Position numbers and translations under genes: made by a program. A DNA stretch of 53,761 nucleotides from Candidatus Paralachnospira avium. Lineage in GTDB: Bacteria; Bacillota; Clostridia; Lachnospirales; Lachnospiraceae. The notes under the pieces were generated by a model. The model was not told where the DNA came from and did not search any database. It saw only the letters and a list, made by a program, of their open reading frames with translations. Positions 33,842 through 42,286 of this stretch are shown here, one piece after another (the first letter of the stretch is position 1; every line of letters starts with the position of its first letter). The stretch lies in assembly GCA_904420245.1 (NCBI GenBank), contig CAJFUL010000013.1:1-53761 (forward strand), written 5' to 3'.

Positions 33842-34938
33842 GCCATGGCAGGATAGAGGTTCTTTTTCTGTACGATATTGTTTTTGTATTTTCTCAGTGG
33901 AAAATGATCCTTTTTCCATCTCCACATCGCCAGCTTCTTTAGATTCATGGCAGCAAATTTAAGCCGTACCCACATACTCACCCGTTTTAAGTCCCGGTAC
34001 GGCGTATCCCTCATCCCATATTTCTCTTTCGCATCCGCAAATACCCGCTCAATCGTTTGAGAGCGTAATTTATAGCTTTCTTTTTCCTCCGGAGAATGAC
34101 GGATATCCTCTGCCTGGTCGATATAATCCGCCCAGATATGACGCGTCACTACCTTTTGACAGCTCTCGCTTTCTGTACACAGATTCCTGGTCGGACATTT
34201 CTCGCATTGATAACTCAGGCTTTTGTATTCCCGCTCTCCGGATCGGTTGTGGATACCGTGATCTCTTTTGACTTTCCTGTCCCGCTGCCGAAACCGCCGT
34301 CAAACGGCTTCTTCCCATGCGCTTTTCTGTCTTCATTGATCTCTTCCATCAACTGTTTTTCATAGGTCCTGGCAGCCGCAGGGATCGCTTTTTTCACTTT
34401 TTTGTTGAGATTAGCGTTCGCTTTGATATGCGTACCATCCAGGAAGAGCACTTCCGGGGATAGGTATCCGCTTTTCTGAGCCTCATGGAGGATCCATGTG
34501 AAAACCTTCTCTATGGTATCTTCCGTAAAGCGATGCCGGAAGTTATAGCTGACGGTCGCGAAGCGGGGGACCGGCTCATCCAGGCGGTATCCTAAAAACC
34601 AGCGGCAAGCAAGGTTCATGCGGATCTCCTCCACCGTACGCCGCAAAGACGGGATCCCATAGAGATGCTGGATCAATACTATCTTAAACAGGACAACCGG
34701 ATCCACACTGGGACGGCCATTGTCGGCACAGTAAAGATCTTCTACAAAGTCATAGATATGGGTAAAGTCAACCGTACGGTCGATTCTTCGTAAAAGGTGA
34801 TCTTGAGGGGCAAGTTCGTCCAGGCTCACCATTTCTAATGTATTCCACTCTGATCGTTCTTTTACCAGCATACGCCTCACCTCTGATATCCGTATATCAA
34901 AAAAAGCCAGCTTTCGCTGACTTTTTGACAGTCTGAAC
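33818..34938 (-). mobile_element. Decayed IS1182-family insertion sequence
   Basis: About 1.12 kb bounded by imperfect terminal inverted repeats (AGTCTGTCAAAGA at the left, AGACTGTCAAAAA reading in from the right) and flanked by an exact 24-base direct repeat that contains a terminator stem-loop. The transposase inside is internally deleted. The ends are approximate by a few bases because repeat and flank merge. Confidence 0.8.
33838..34871 (-). pseudogene. IS1182-family transposase, internally deleted and frameshifted
   Basis: The first part (34215-34871) is a good N-terminus: VSLDELAPQDHLLRRIDRTVDF, NGRPSVDPVVLFKIVLIQHL, FLDGTHIKANANLNK and STTDPESG. Directly after, in another frame, the protein resumes as EYKSLSYQCEKCPTRNLC, then VVTRHIWADYIDQAEDIRH and TIERVFADAKEKYGMRDT to 33838. 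In intact relatives the stretch between TDPESG and REYKS holds the central catalytic region, so something over 100 codons have been lost. The start at 34871 follows AGGTGAGG. Inactive on its own. Confidence 0.85.
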
Positions 34939-34962
34939 CCCCCTGCACGAGCAGGGGGATCC
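34939..34962. repeat. 24-base direct repeat / terminator stem copy 2
   Basis: Identical to 33794-33817. Here the stem-loop directly follows the DUF1576 stop but has lost its T run, which is now on the far side of the IS. It is most simply the target duplication of the IS. Confidence 0.8.
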
Positions 34963-34971
34963 TCCTATCCT

Positions 34972-36330
34972 TTATTCTTTTGCTTCTTCCTTCTTGGCCT
35001 TCCGGAAGCACTCCAGCACCGGCACCACCAGGAAGCATACGATACCGGCCGTAAAGCCTCCGTTGTAGAGACAGAAGCCGCCGTGGAGCTGCGGCACCGT
35101 GGTGACCAGGATGGCGTGCACCGCTCCCGCCAGCACTCCGGCGAAGAATCCGAACTTTCCGGCCACGGGAGCAAGACCGCTGGCAAAGCACAGGCCCACC
35201 AGGATCCCCTGTGTAGTCAGGGTCCAGCTCTGCTCCGGCGCGATCCCGCCTACATACATGAAAAAGGGCAGGAGGGAGGCCACCGCATATCCCACCATGA
35301 TGGGGAACACCGTCCTGGGCTGCGCGCCGTGGGCGCTGAACGCCATCATGCACATGATGGCCCCCATGGTGGCTCCGGTGAACTTGGCCCCGGTGAACAC
35401 CAGACTGCCGTCCACCATGGTCATGCCGTGGACCAGATTGTAGTAGAGCAGGATGAACAGGCCATAGACGCCTACGTTTACCAGAGTCACCGGCATCCCG
35501 AAGGCTTCCGTGTAATCTGTCTTGTACCCGTCGCTCTTCCAAAGAGCCTTATAATTCTTGAAGCAGTCTTTATCCATGAAGTAAGCCGCCGCCAGGCAGA
35601 GGATGAAGACGATCAGGAAGAAGACGCTGACAAAGAGCTGATAGCCGTCGCCCAGCTTGGTATTCTCCGGCTGGGGCACTCCTGATGATTTATACAGGAT
35701 ACAGAAGATCAAAAAGGCCAGGAACCCGGCGGCAGGGCCGGCGTTGTAGAGATCGTATCCTTTATGGAAATTGGGAGAATGGGCGCAGAGGGCAGGCATC
35801 ACCAGGCCCACCACGATCCCCAGGATCACCGCGCCGATGAGGCCGATGAAGGAAAAGCCTGTGGTCTCCGCAGCCGGATAACGGAACATCAGCTCACTGG
35901 CAAAGGGCGCCAGAGCTGTGGAAAACAGGGCCAGATTGGCCACGCTGCCAAAGGTCACCTTCTTGATCCTGGAATAGATCCATACGCCGATGAAGAAGGG
36001 CCACATGTTGACGGGATTCATGCCGAAGGTGGCGAATCCAACGTTGAGCCAGAAGGCCGCCACCGTCAGGCCGGTGCACTTTGCCTTGCTGAAATACAGC
36101 AGGCCGCAGCAGATGAGTCCCACCAGGCCCGCGTTTAAGAACGCGCTCCCCAGGCCTCCCAGGACAAAATAGTCCATGGTGAACTGGGCCGGCCTCGTAC
36201 AGATGGTCACAAGGCCCGGGATCAGGTTTCCGTAATCTCCCGCGCACAGGGCCCCGATGATCAGAGCCGCGGAAAACCCGAAAAGCATCCGAAGGATATT
36301 CTTGCTGTTGTCCCCATTTTGTTCTTTCAT
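34972..36330 (-). CDS. DUF1576 multi-spanning membrane protein
   Basis: A 452-residue protein with about 11-12 membrane helices, recognised as a DUF1576 member from its two similar halves with LIPGLVTICTRPAQFTMDY and NLVHGMTMVDGSLVFTGA, and glycine-rich NAGPAAGFLAF and CLYNGGFTAGIV segments. The start at 36330 follows GAAAGAAGGTATATGGT; a 50-codon extension would translate the riboswitch. A ZTP aptamer with terminator precedes it. Function unknown; transport of a folate- or purine-related compound is an inference from the switch. Its terminator is split by an IS. Confidence 0.85.
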   Translation of the reverse strand: MKEQNGDNSKNILRMLFGFSAALIIGALCAGDYGNLIPGLVTICTRPAQFTMDYFVLGGLGSAFLNAGLVGLICCGLLYFSKAKCTGLTVAAFWLNVGFATFGMNPVNMWPFFIGVWIYSRIKKVTFGSVANLALFSTALAPFASELMFRYPAAETTGFSFIGLIGAVILGIVVGLVMPALCAHSPNFHKGYDLYNAGPAAGFLAFLIFCILYKSSGVPQPENTKLGDGYQLFVSVFFLIVFILCLAAAYFMDKDCFKNYKALWKSDGYKTDYTEAFGMPVTLVNVGVYGLFILLYYNLVHGMTMVDGSLVFTGAKFTGATMGAIMCMMAFSAHGAQPRTVFPIMVGYAVASLLPFFMYVGGIAPEQSWTLTTQGILVGLCFASGLAPVAGKFGFFAGVLAGAVHAILVTTVPQLHGGFCLYNGGFTAGIVCFLVVPVLECFRKAKKEEAKE

Positions 36331-36400
36331 ACCATATACCTTCTTTCCCCTTGAATAGAATGGACCGGCCGCCGGCGGTTTCCGCCCCGGCTTTTCCGAC

Positions 36401-36436
36401 AAAAAGGGCAGCATTCGTATCCTACAAATGCTGCCC
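36401..36436 (-). terminator. Terminator of the ZTP riboswitch
   Basis: A perfect 10-bp stem (GGGCAGCATT 36406-36415 with 36427-36436) and TTTTT on the minus strand. Its 5' arm overlaps the TGGGCA end of the aptamer, so folding is mutually exclusive. Confidence 0.88.
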
Positions 36437-36502
36437 AGACGGTCGGCTCTTATGGACTCCAGCTGCACCGTGTGACTCACGTATCCGTCAGCGGCTGAAG
36501 CC
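36432..36502 (-). promoter_or_regulatory. ZTP (pfl) riboswitch
   Basis: On the minus strand the 5' subdomain contains CTGACGGATACGTG and the 3' subdomain GCCGACCGTCTGGGCA, matching as I recall them the corresponding parts of the Fusobacterium ulcerans ZTP aptamer. ACGGT in the 5' part can pair with ACCGT in the 3' part, giving the expected pseudoknot, and GGCTTCAGC pairs with GCTGGAGTCC as an enclosing stem. A terminator overlaps the 3' end, so ZTP/ZMP should turn the downstream DUF1576 gene on. Confidence 0.85.
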
Positions 36503-36522
36503 TTATGACTTTTTATGTTAAG

Positions 36523-36551
36523 AATATAACATACTTTTCAAGATCCGTCAA
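36523..36551 (-). promoter_or_regulatory. Sigma-A promoter of the ZTP-controlled gene
   Basis: TTGACG (36546-36551) and TATATT (36523-36528) are 17 bases apart on the minus strand, about 15 bases before the aptamer. Confidence 0.8.
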
Positions 36552-36558
36552 CTATTAT

Positions 36559-36870
36559 TTATTTGCTCTCTCCCTCGTCGGCCTTCTCCACCCTGGTGAT
36601 GGCAGTCTTGACCATGGGGATCCGGCAGTTCTTATTCCCGCCGAACTCTACGATCACCATATCGTCGGTAATATCGATGATCACGCCGTAAAAGCCGCTG
36701 GTGGTCTCCACGCTGTCGCCCACTTCCAGGCTGTTGATCAGAGACTGGAGCTGCTTCTGCTGCTTCTTCTGAGGACGGATCGCGATGAAATACATGAACG
36801 CGATGATCACTACGATATAAATGATCCAAAATCCTACGCCGCCCGCTCCGCTGGCTGTCAATAAATTCAT
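36559..36870 (-). CDS. yajC: Sec translocase accessory subunit YajC
   Basis: A 103-residue YajC: one N-terminal membrane helix (GFWIIYIVVIIAFMYFIAI) followed by the family signature RPQKKQQKQLQSLINSLEVGD and a small beta domain (VIVEFGGN). It accompanies SecDF in protein export. The second ATG (36870) is preferred because AAGGAGA is then seven bases away; the first ATG (36876) is too close. It follows tgt with a near overlap. Confidence 0.93.
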   Translation of the reverse strand: MNLLTASGAGGVGFWIIYIVVIIAFMYFIAIRPQKKQQKQLQSLINSLEVGDSVETTSGFYGVIIDITDDMVIVEFGGNKNCRIPMVKTAITRVEKADEGESK

Positions 36871-36872
36871 GT

Positions 36873-38021
36873 TCATTCTCCTTTTTCTGCTCCGGCGCTC
36901 TGCATGCGCGCCAGTTTTTCTGATTTATACTGGGTAAAGCAATGATTTTCAATGGCTTCCCGTATTTCACTCATCATTGTATTATAAAAATACAGATTAT
37001 GCAAGACGCAAAAACGCATCCCCAGCATTTCTTTGGCTTTCAAAAGATGGCGGATATAAGCCCTGCTGTAGCGCCTGCAGGCGGGGCAGCCGCAGCCCTC
37101 CTCGATGGGCCGTTCATCCAGTTCATACTTGGCGTTGAACAGATTCAGCTTCCCGTGATTGGTGTATACATGGCCGTGGCGTCCATTGCGGCTGGGGTAT
37201 ACGCAGTCAAAGAAATCCACGCCCCGCTCCACCGCCTCCAGGATATTGGCGGGAGTCCCCACTCCCATCAAGTAGGTAGGCTTATCCTCCGGCAGGTGAG
37301 GGACCGTCACATCCAGGATCCTGTACATCTCCTCATGGCTCTCTCCCACAGCCAGACCGCCGATGGCATAGCCGTCCAGATCAAGCTGGGAAATGGCATG
37401 GGCATGGGCGATCCTCACATCCTCCAGCACGCCGCCCTGGTTGATCCCGAAGAGGAGCTGATGGGGATTCAGCGTATCCGGAAGACTGTTCAACCGCTCC
37501 ATCTCCGCCTTGCACCTGGCCAGCCATCTGGTGGTCCTGGCCACGGAATGTTCGATATAGTCCCGCTCCGCCTTGGCCGGCGCACATTCGTCGAAGGCCA
37601 TGGCGATGGTGGAGGCCAGATTGGACTGGATCCGCATGCTCTCCTCGGGGCCCATGAAGATCTTCCGTCCGTCCACATGGGAGTTGAAATAGACGCCCTC
37701 TTCCTTGATCTTCCTGAGGCCCGCCAGGGAAAAGACCTGAAAGCCGCCGGAATCCGTCAGAACCGGTTTTTCCCAGGACATGAATTTCCGGATGCCGCCC
37801 AGCGCCTTCACCACCTGGTCGCCGGGGCGCACATGGAGATGATAGGTATTGGAAAGCTCGATCTGGGTGCCGATCTGCTCCAGATCCGAAGTGGCCACCG
37901 CTCCCTTGATGGCGGCCGCAGTCCCCACGTTCATGAAAAGAGGGGTCTCCACCGTACCGTGGACCGTCTCAAACCTGGCCCTCTTGGCCCGTCCGTCCTT
38001 GGTCAAGATCTGATATTTCAT
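36873..38021 (-). CDS. tgt: tRNA-guanine (queuine) transglycosylase
   Basis: It exchanges guanine 34 of tRNAs with GUN anticodons for the queuosine precursor. The 382 residues show LSNTYHLHVRPG, LTDSGGFQVFSL with the Asp, FGINQGG, GGLAVGE, the nucleophile region FDCVYPSRNGRHG and the zinc site CGCPACRRYSRAYIRH. Its ATG overlaps the scfB stop by four bases. The tgt-yajC pair next to the SCIFF genes is a common clostridial order. Confidence 0.97.
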   Translation of the reverse strand: MKYQILTKDGRAKRARFETVHGTVETPLFMNVGTAAAIKGAVATSDLEQIGTQIELSNTYHLHVRPGDQVVKALGGIRKFMSWEKPVLTDSGGFQVFSLAGLRKIKEEGVYFNSHVDGRKIFMGPEESMRIQSNLASTIAMAFDECAPAKAERDYIEHSVARTTRWLARCKAEMERLNSLPDTLNPHQLLFGINQGGVLEDVRIAHAHAISQLDLDGYAIGGLAVGESHEEMYRILDVTVPHLPEDKPTYLMGVGTPANILEAVERGVDFFDCVYPSRNGRHGHVYTNHGKLNLFNAKYELDERPIEEGCGCPACRRYSRAYIRHLLKAKEMLGMRFCVLHNLYFYNTMMSEIREAIENHCFTQYKSEKLARMQSAGAEKGE

Positions 38022-39403
38022 TCTCCGCTCCCCGCCGCCTGGCTCTCGCCGTCACTGAGAGCGGCCTGGATCATCAGGGCGCACTCGATCCTCTTTTTCT
38101 GCATCTCACAGCCAATGTCATAGGCCCCCGTGATGGAACCGGAAAAGTTCCAGGCGTTGGCCGCGCAGCCGCCGCTGCAATAGAACCGGGCAAAGCAGTC
38201 CCGGCAGGCTTCTTTGGCATAGACGTTGCAGGCTTTGAACTCATCCCGGACAGCCGTATTGGTGATCCCGTCGTCCACATTGCCCAAGAGGAACTCCTCC
38301 TGGCCCACGAACTGATGACAGGGATAGAGATCTCCCCAGGGAGTCACAGCCAGATACTCGGTGCCGGAGCCGCAGCCGGAAAGCCGCTTGGCCACGCAGG
38401 GACCCTGGCTCAAGTCGATCATGAAATGGAAGAACGTGAAACCCCGCCCCTCCTTTTTCCGCTTCACATACTCCTTGGCCAGCCTGTCATACTCCGCGAG
38501 GATCTGAGGAAGATCCTCTTTCCGGATGGCGTAATCCTCCTCCGGAGCGGCCACCACAGGCTCCACGGAGATCTCGTCAAACCCTTCGTCGGCAAAATGG
38601 AGCACATCCTCGGCAAAATCCAGATTGTATCTGGTAAAGGTCCCCCGGATATAGTAGCTCTTATCCCCTCTGGCCTTGGCGAATTTCTTAAACTTGGGCA
38701 TGATGATGTCGTAGCTGGAACCTTTTCCGTTCCTGGTGGGACGCATCCGGTCGTTGACCTCCTTGCGGCCGTCGATGCTGAGGACCACATTGGCCATTTC
38801 CCGGTTCAGGAAATCGATGACCTCGTCGGTCATCAGCATCCCGTTGGTGGTCAGGGTAAAGCGGAAATTTTTCCCCGTCTCTTTCTCTCTGGAACGGCCG
38901 TAGGCCACCAGCTCCTTGACCACTTCCCAGTTCATGAGAGGCTCGCCGCCAAAGAAATCCACTTCCAGATTCCTTCTGTTCCCGGAGTTTTCAATGAGGA
39001 AATCCAGAGCCTTTTTTCCCACCTCGTAGCTCATGATGGCCCTGCGTCCATGATACTCGCCTTCCTCGGCAAAGCAGTATTTACATCCCAGATTGCAGTC
39101 ATGGGCCACATGGAGGCACAGAGCCTTGACCACCGTCTTCCTGCTCTTGAAATCTACGATATAATCCCGATAAGTATCCTCGGTAAATAACAGGCCCTCT
39201 TCCTTAAGCTGCTCCGTCTCCTCCAGAGCCTCCCTCAGGCTCTCCTCCGGATACTTTCCGGAAAGGCTCTCGAGAACACGGTCCCGGCCCTCCTTATCAT
39301 AAACGGAAACCACATCGTAAACCACGTCGTCCACCACATGGACGGCGCCGCTGCACACATCCATTACAATATTGTATCCATTGTTCTTGAATTGATGGAT
39401 CAC
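38018..39403 (-). CDS. scfB: SCIFF peptide maturase (radical SAM/SPASM)
   Basis: It forms thioether cross-links in the small SCIFF peptide. The 461-residue enzyme has a leader-recognition domain (about 1-90), the radical-SAM cluster C103-x3-C107-x2-C110 (CNLGCKYC), FFGGEPLMNW, and a C-terminal SPASM domain rich in cysteines (336, 344, 362, 392, 400, 403, 409, 413, 432). The substrate gene lies 168 bases upstream on the same strand, separated by a hairpin. Strong family match. Confidence 0.95.
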   Translation of the reverse strand: MIHQFKNNGYNIVMDVCSGAVHVVDDVVYDVVSVYDKEGRDRVLESLSGKYPEESLREALEETEQLKEEGLLFTEDTYRDYIVDFKSRKTVVKALCLHVAHDCNLGCKYCFAEEGEYHGRRAIMSYEVGKKALDFLIENSGNRRNLEVDFFGGEPLMNWEVVKELVAYGRSREKETGKNFRFTLTTNGMLMTDEVIDFLNREMANVVLSIDGRKEVNDRMRPTRNGKGSSYDIIMPKFKKFAKARGDKSYYIRGTFTRYNLDFAEDVLHFADEGFDEISVEPVVAAPEEDYAIRKEDLPQILAEYDRLAKEYVKRKKEGRGFTFFHFMIDLSQGPCVAKRLSGCGSGTEYLAVTPWGDLYPCHQFVGQEEFLLGNVDDGITNTAVRDEFKACNVYAKEACRDCFARFYCSGGCAANAWNFSGSITGAYDIGCEMQKKRIECALMIQAALSDGESQAAGSGE

Positions 39404-39461
39404 CTTAACGCTCCTCTCTCCTGTATCTGTCTTCCCGCCGCGATCCGGCAGTCCTCACAGT

Positions 39462-39499
39462 AAAAGACACTCCGCAGTACGAGTACGAAGTGTCCTTTT
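39462..39499 (-). terminator. Leaky terminator between scfA and scfB
   Basis: GACACT/AGTGTC with flanking AAAA/TTTT forms a stem, and the minus strand ends in TTTTA. It could give high scfA and lower scfB message. A further hairpin (GCTCCCT/AGGGAGC) lies at 39516-39544. Confidence 0.55.
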
Positions 39500-39571
39500 C
39501 ACACGTCTTATTATGCTCCCTGCCGCCTGCGGCGGAGGGAGCGCAGGGCGGGATCCGCCCTTTCCTGACTC

Positions 39572-39715
39572 TTATTTACGATTCTCGCAGGACTGGTTTC
39601 CTACTGTACAGGATGTCTTGCACGCAGACTGGCAGGATGTCTGGCACTCGCCGCAGCCGCCCTTCTTCATGGACTCCTTCAATGTGCTGGAAGTTAATGT
39701 CTTTACTCGTTTCAC
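39572..39715 (-). CDS. scfA: SCIFF six-cysteine peptide precursor
   Basis: A 47-residue ranthipeptide precursor, missed by length filters. On the minus strand it starts with GTG at 39715 after GGAGGATGAGAGAGA and reads MKRVKTLTSSTLKESM, then six cysteines at 21, 24, 28, 32, 36 and 43 (CGECQTSCQSACKTSC is the core). The SCIFF family name means six cysteines in forty-five residues. ScfB (38018-39403) is its modifying enzyme. An ATG upstream is out of frame, so GTG is the only sensible start. Confidence 0.95.
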   Translation of the reverse strand: MKRVKTLTSSTLKESMKKGGCGECQTSCQSACKTSCTVGNQSCENRK

Positions 39716-39792
39716 TCTCTCTCATCCTCCTATCCTGCCCCCCGTCGGGGGGAATCTCGCAGACAGGCCGCGCCCGTCTCAATCGTCTGGAT

Positions 39793-39798
39793 ATTATA
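39793..39798 (-). promoter_or_regulatory. Extended -10 promoter of scfA
   Basis: TGATATAAT on the minus strand is an extended -10 box (TATAAT at 39793-39798) about 75 bases upstream of the scfA start; no good -35 is seen at 17 bases. Confidence 0.6.
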
Positions 39799-39892
39799 TC
39801 ACAGATTTCCCTTCAAGAAAAGGTCTTTTTCCAAATATTCTTTCATATCTTGTCTTAACCAAGATGATGCGATTCTGAAAGAAGGTAGTTCC

Positions 39893-40261
39893 ATGGCTTT
39901 GCCCGCAAAAAACAAGCCCCTGTCCCTGATTCGCTCCCTGTTTGTCTCCTTTGTGCTGTCCGGCATCCTGCTGCTGGCCTTATCCTTCCTGCTCTACAAG
40001 CTGCGGCTTTCCAAAAACCAGATACAGGCCGGCGTCTATATCGTCTACGGCCTTGCCTGCCTGGCGGGAGGCTTCCTTACGGGAAAGCAGATCCGCATCC
40101 GCCGCTTCCTGTGGGGAGGGCTGTCCGGCGTCCTGTATTTCGCGGTGCTTCTGGCGCTCTCCCTTCTGCTGAACCAGGGGATCCACTCCGGCCTCCCCGG
40201 CATCCTGATCTCCCTGGCTGTCTGCGCGGGAGCCGGACTCATAGGCGGGATGCTCAGCTGA
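39893..40261 (+). CDS. TIGR04086-like four-helix membrane protein
   Basis: A 122-residue strongly hydrophobic protein with four helices (about 14-36, 45-63, 71-92, 99-121) and a basic loop GKQIRIRRFLWGG. The size, helix layout and position beside the SCIFF genes fit the TIGR04086 family of clostridial membrane proteins. AAGGTAGTTCC precedes the start. It is divergent from scfA and its role is unknown; a link to SCIFF processing or export is only suggested by position. Confidence 0.7.
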   Translation: MALPAKNKPLSLIRSLFVSFVLSGILLLALSFLLYKLRLSKNQIQAGVYIVYGLACLAGGFLTGKQIRIRRFLWGGLSGVLYFAVLLALSLLLNQGIHSGLPGILISLAVCAGAGLIGGMLS

Positions 40262-40267
40262 CGGCCG

Positions 40268-40831
40268 TCACTTGGTCAGGATCCCATCCCGGTCCAGGCC
40301 CTCGTTCCGCTTCGCCCTCATGACGCAGTACACAAAATCACAGATATAGTAGACCGCCGCGGCCGTCACCAGGATCTTCCCGAAGGTCCTGCTGTAGCTG
40401 CCCGCCACCCAGGAGATGCCGTCGTGGACAAAGGCGAAGAGGCAGATGGCGTAGAGCCCCCATGCCAGGGTGCTCTCCAGACACAGGATGCCCTGGTAAT
40501 TGAAGGGCTTATCCTTGTAATCCCACCATACGGCCCCCAGGGTCTTCATCATCACCTTGGCCACCACGAATTCCAGGGCCGTGGCCGATATGCAGCCCAC
40601 CACATACAGCAGAAGCCAGTTATGGGAAATGGGCTTAAAGAGGAAATACGCACCCAAAAATCCCACCCCGTAGATGGGGCAGATGGGTCCCCGCACAAAT
40701 CCCCGGTTGGTCAGCCGCTTATTGCAGAACGACATATAGATGGATTCCACCAGCCATCCCAGCATGCTGTAGAGCAGGAACCAGTTGGCCGCATGATAAA
40801 AGTCTGTCGTAAAAAAAGGCATTTTCCACAT
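40268..40831 (-). CDS. CmpB-type membrane protein (putative ABC permease family)
   Basis: A 187-residue protein with about five helices and the pattern GWLVESIYMSFCNKRLTNRGFVRGPICPIYG, kept by the family annotated as putative ABC transporter permease (CmpB). The motif WWDYKDKPFNYQGILCLEST is also typical. GGAGGGGAGATTCGT precedes the start, 21 bases after gatB, so it probably shares the gat message. No ATPase partner is beside it; the ABC label for this family is doubtful. Confidence 0.8.
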   Translation of the reverse strand: MWKMPFFTTDFYHAANWFLLYSMLGWLVESIYMSFCNKRLTNRGFVRGPICPIYGVGFLGAYFLFKPISHNWLLLYVVGCISATALEFVVAKVMMKTLGAVWWDYKDKPFNYQGILCLESTLAWGLYAICLFAFVHDGISWVAGSYSRTFGKILVTAAAVYYICDFVYCVMRAKRNEGLDRDGILTK

Positions 40832-40852
40832 ACGAATCTCCCCTCCGGCCTT

Positions 40853-42286
40853 TTATCCCAGGATCTCCAAGAGGATCTTGTTGACCAGCGCGGGATCGGC
40901 CTTTCCCTTCATGGCCTTCATGGTCTGGCCCACCAAAAATCCCATGGCCTTCTTCTTGCCGCTCCTGTAGTCCTCCACCGACTGAGGATTGTTCTTCACG
41001 ATCTCCTCGATGGTGCTCCGGAGCGCCCCCTCGTCCTGGACCATGGACAGCCCCTTCTCCTCCACATAGGAAACAGGGTCCACATCCTGTTCAAACATCA
41101 CCTCGAAGACTTCCTTGGCCACGGTGCGGTTGATCTTCCCCTGCTCCACCAGCCCGATGAGGGCCGCCAGATGGGCCGGGCTGAACCGGATGTCCGCCGC
41201 GTCCATATCCTGCTCCTTTAAGAGCCTCATGGTCTCCACCATCAGCCAGTTGGACACTTCCTTGGGCCTGCAGCCCAGGGCGATGGTCTCCTCAAACAGA
41301 TCCGCCAGCTTCTTTTCCGAAGTGATGATGTCGATGTCATACTGGGGGATCCCATACTCTTCTTTATACCGCGCCCGCTTTTCATCCCGGAACTCCGGCT
41401 GCCTGGAGCGGATCTCCTCCAGCCACTGGTCGCTGATGATCACAGGCACCAGATCCGGCTCCGGAAAATACCGGTAGTCCTGGGCGTCCTCCTTGGAACG
41501 CATGGCATAGGAACACTCCTTGTTGTCGTCCCAGCGCCTGGTCTCCTGGACCACCTGGCCGCCGGCCTCCAGGATGTCGATCTGGCGGTTCTTCTCTCCT
41601 TCAATGGCTCTGGCAATGGCCCGGAAGGAGTTCAGGTTTTTCATCTCTGTCCTGGTGCCGAAGGCTTCCGCCCCCACTTCCCGCACCGACAGGTTCACGT
41701 CGGCCCGCATGGAGCCCTCCTGGAGCTTGCAGTCGGAAGCTCCCAGATACTGGATGATGAGCCTCAGCTTCTCCAGATAGGCGATGACCTCCTCGGCGGA
41801 GCGCATATCCGGCTCGGACACGATCTCGATGAGCGGCACGCCGCTGCGGTTATAATCCACCAGGCTGCTGTCGTCCCATTCATCATGGATCAGCTTTCCC
41901 GCATCCTCCTCCATATGGATCTCATGGATGCCGACGGTCTTCTTTCCATTCTCCGTCTCGATCTCGATGCCGCCGTCCCGGCAGATGGGCAGATACAGCT
42001 GGGAGATCTGATAGTTCTGCGGATTATCCGGATAGAAATAGTTCTTCCGGTCAAACTTACAGTACTGCGTGATGGTGCAGCCGGTGGCCAGCCCCACAGC
42101 CGCGGCATATTCCACCACCTGCTTATTGAGGACAGGCAGGGAGCCGGGCATGCCGGTGCAGACCGGACAAGTATGGGTATTGGGCTCTCCGCCGAACTGG
42201 GTGCTGCAGGAGCAGAAGATCTTGGTCTTGGTCGCCAGCTCCACATGGACCTCCAGGCCAATGACGGTCTCGTACTGTTTACTCAT
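40853..42286 (-). CDS. gatB: Asp/Glu-tRNA amidotransferase subunit B
   Basis: GatB binds mischarged Glu-tRNA-Gln or Asp-tRNA-Asn and activates it for amidation. The 477 residues carry the family start YETVIGLEVHVELATKTKIFC with the CSCSTQF zinc segment, TCPVCTGMPGSLP, the DYNRSGVPLIEIVSEPD cradle motif and the helical YqeY-like tail. The start at 42286 lies inside the gatA end (eight-base overlap). Operon gatC-gatA-gatB. Confidence 0.97.
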   Translation of the reverse strand: MSKQYETVIGLEVHVELATKTKIFCSCSTQFGGEPNTHTCPVCTGMPGSLPVLNKQVVEYAAAVGLATGCTITQYCKFDRKNYFYPDNPQNYQISQLYLPICRDGGIEIETENGKKTVGIHEIHMEEDAGKLIHDEWDDSSLVDYNRSGVPLIEIVSEPDMRSAEEVIAYLEKLRLIIQYLGASDCKLQEGSMRADVNLSVREVGAEAFGTRTEMKNLNSFRAIARAIEGEKNRQIDILEAGGQVVQETRRWDDNKECSYAMRSKEDAQDYRYFPEPDLVPVIISDQWLEEIRSRQPEFRDEKRARYKEEYGIPQYDIDIITSEKKLADLFEETIALGCRPKEVSNWLMVETMRLLKEQDMDAADIRFSPAHLAALIGLVEQGKINRTVAKEVFEVMFEQDVDPVSYVEEKGLSMVQDEGALRSTIEEIVKNNPQSVEDYRSGKKKAMGFLVGQTMKAMKGKADPALVNKILLEILG

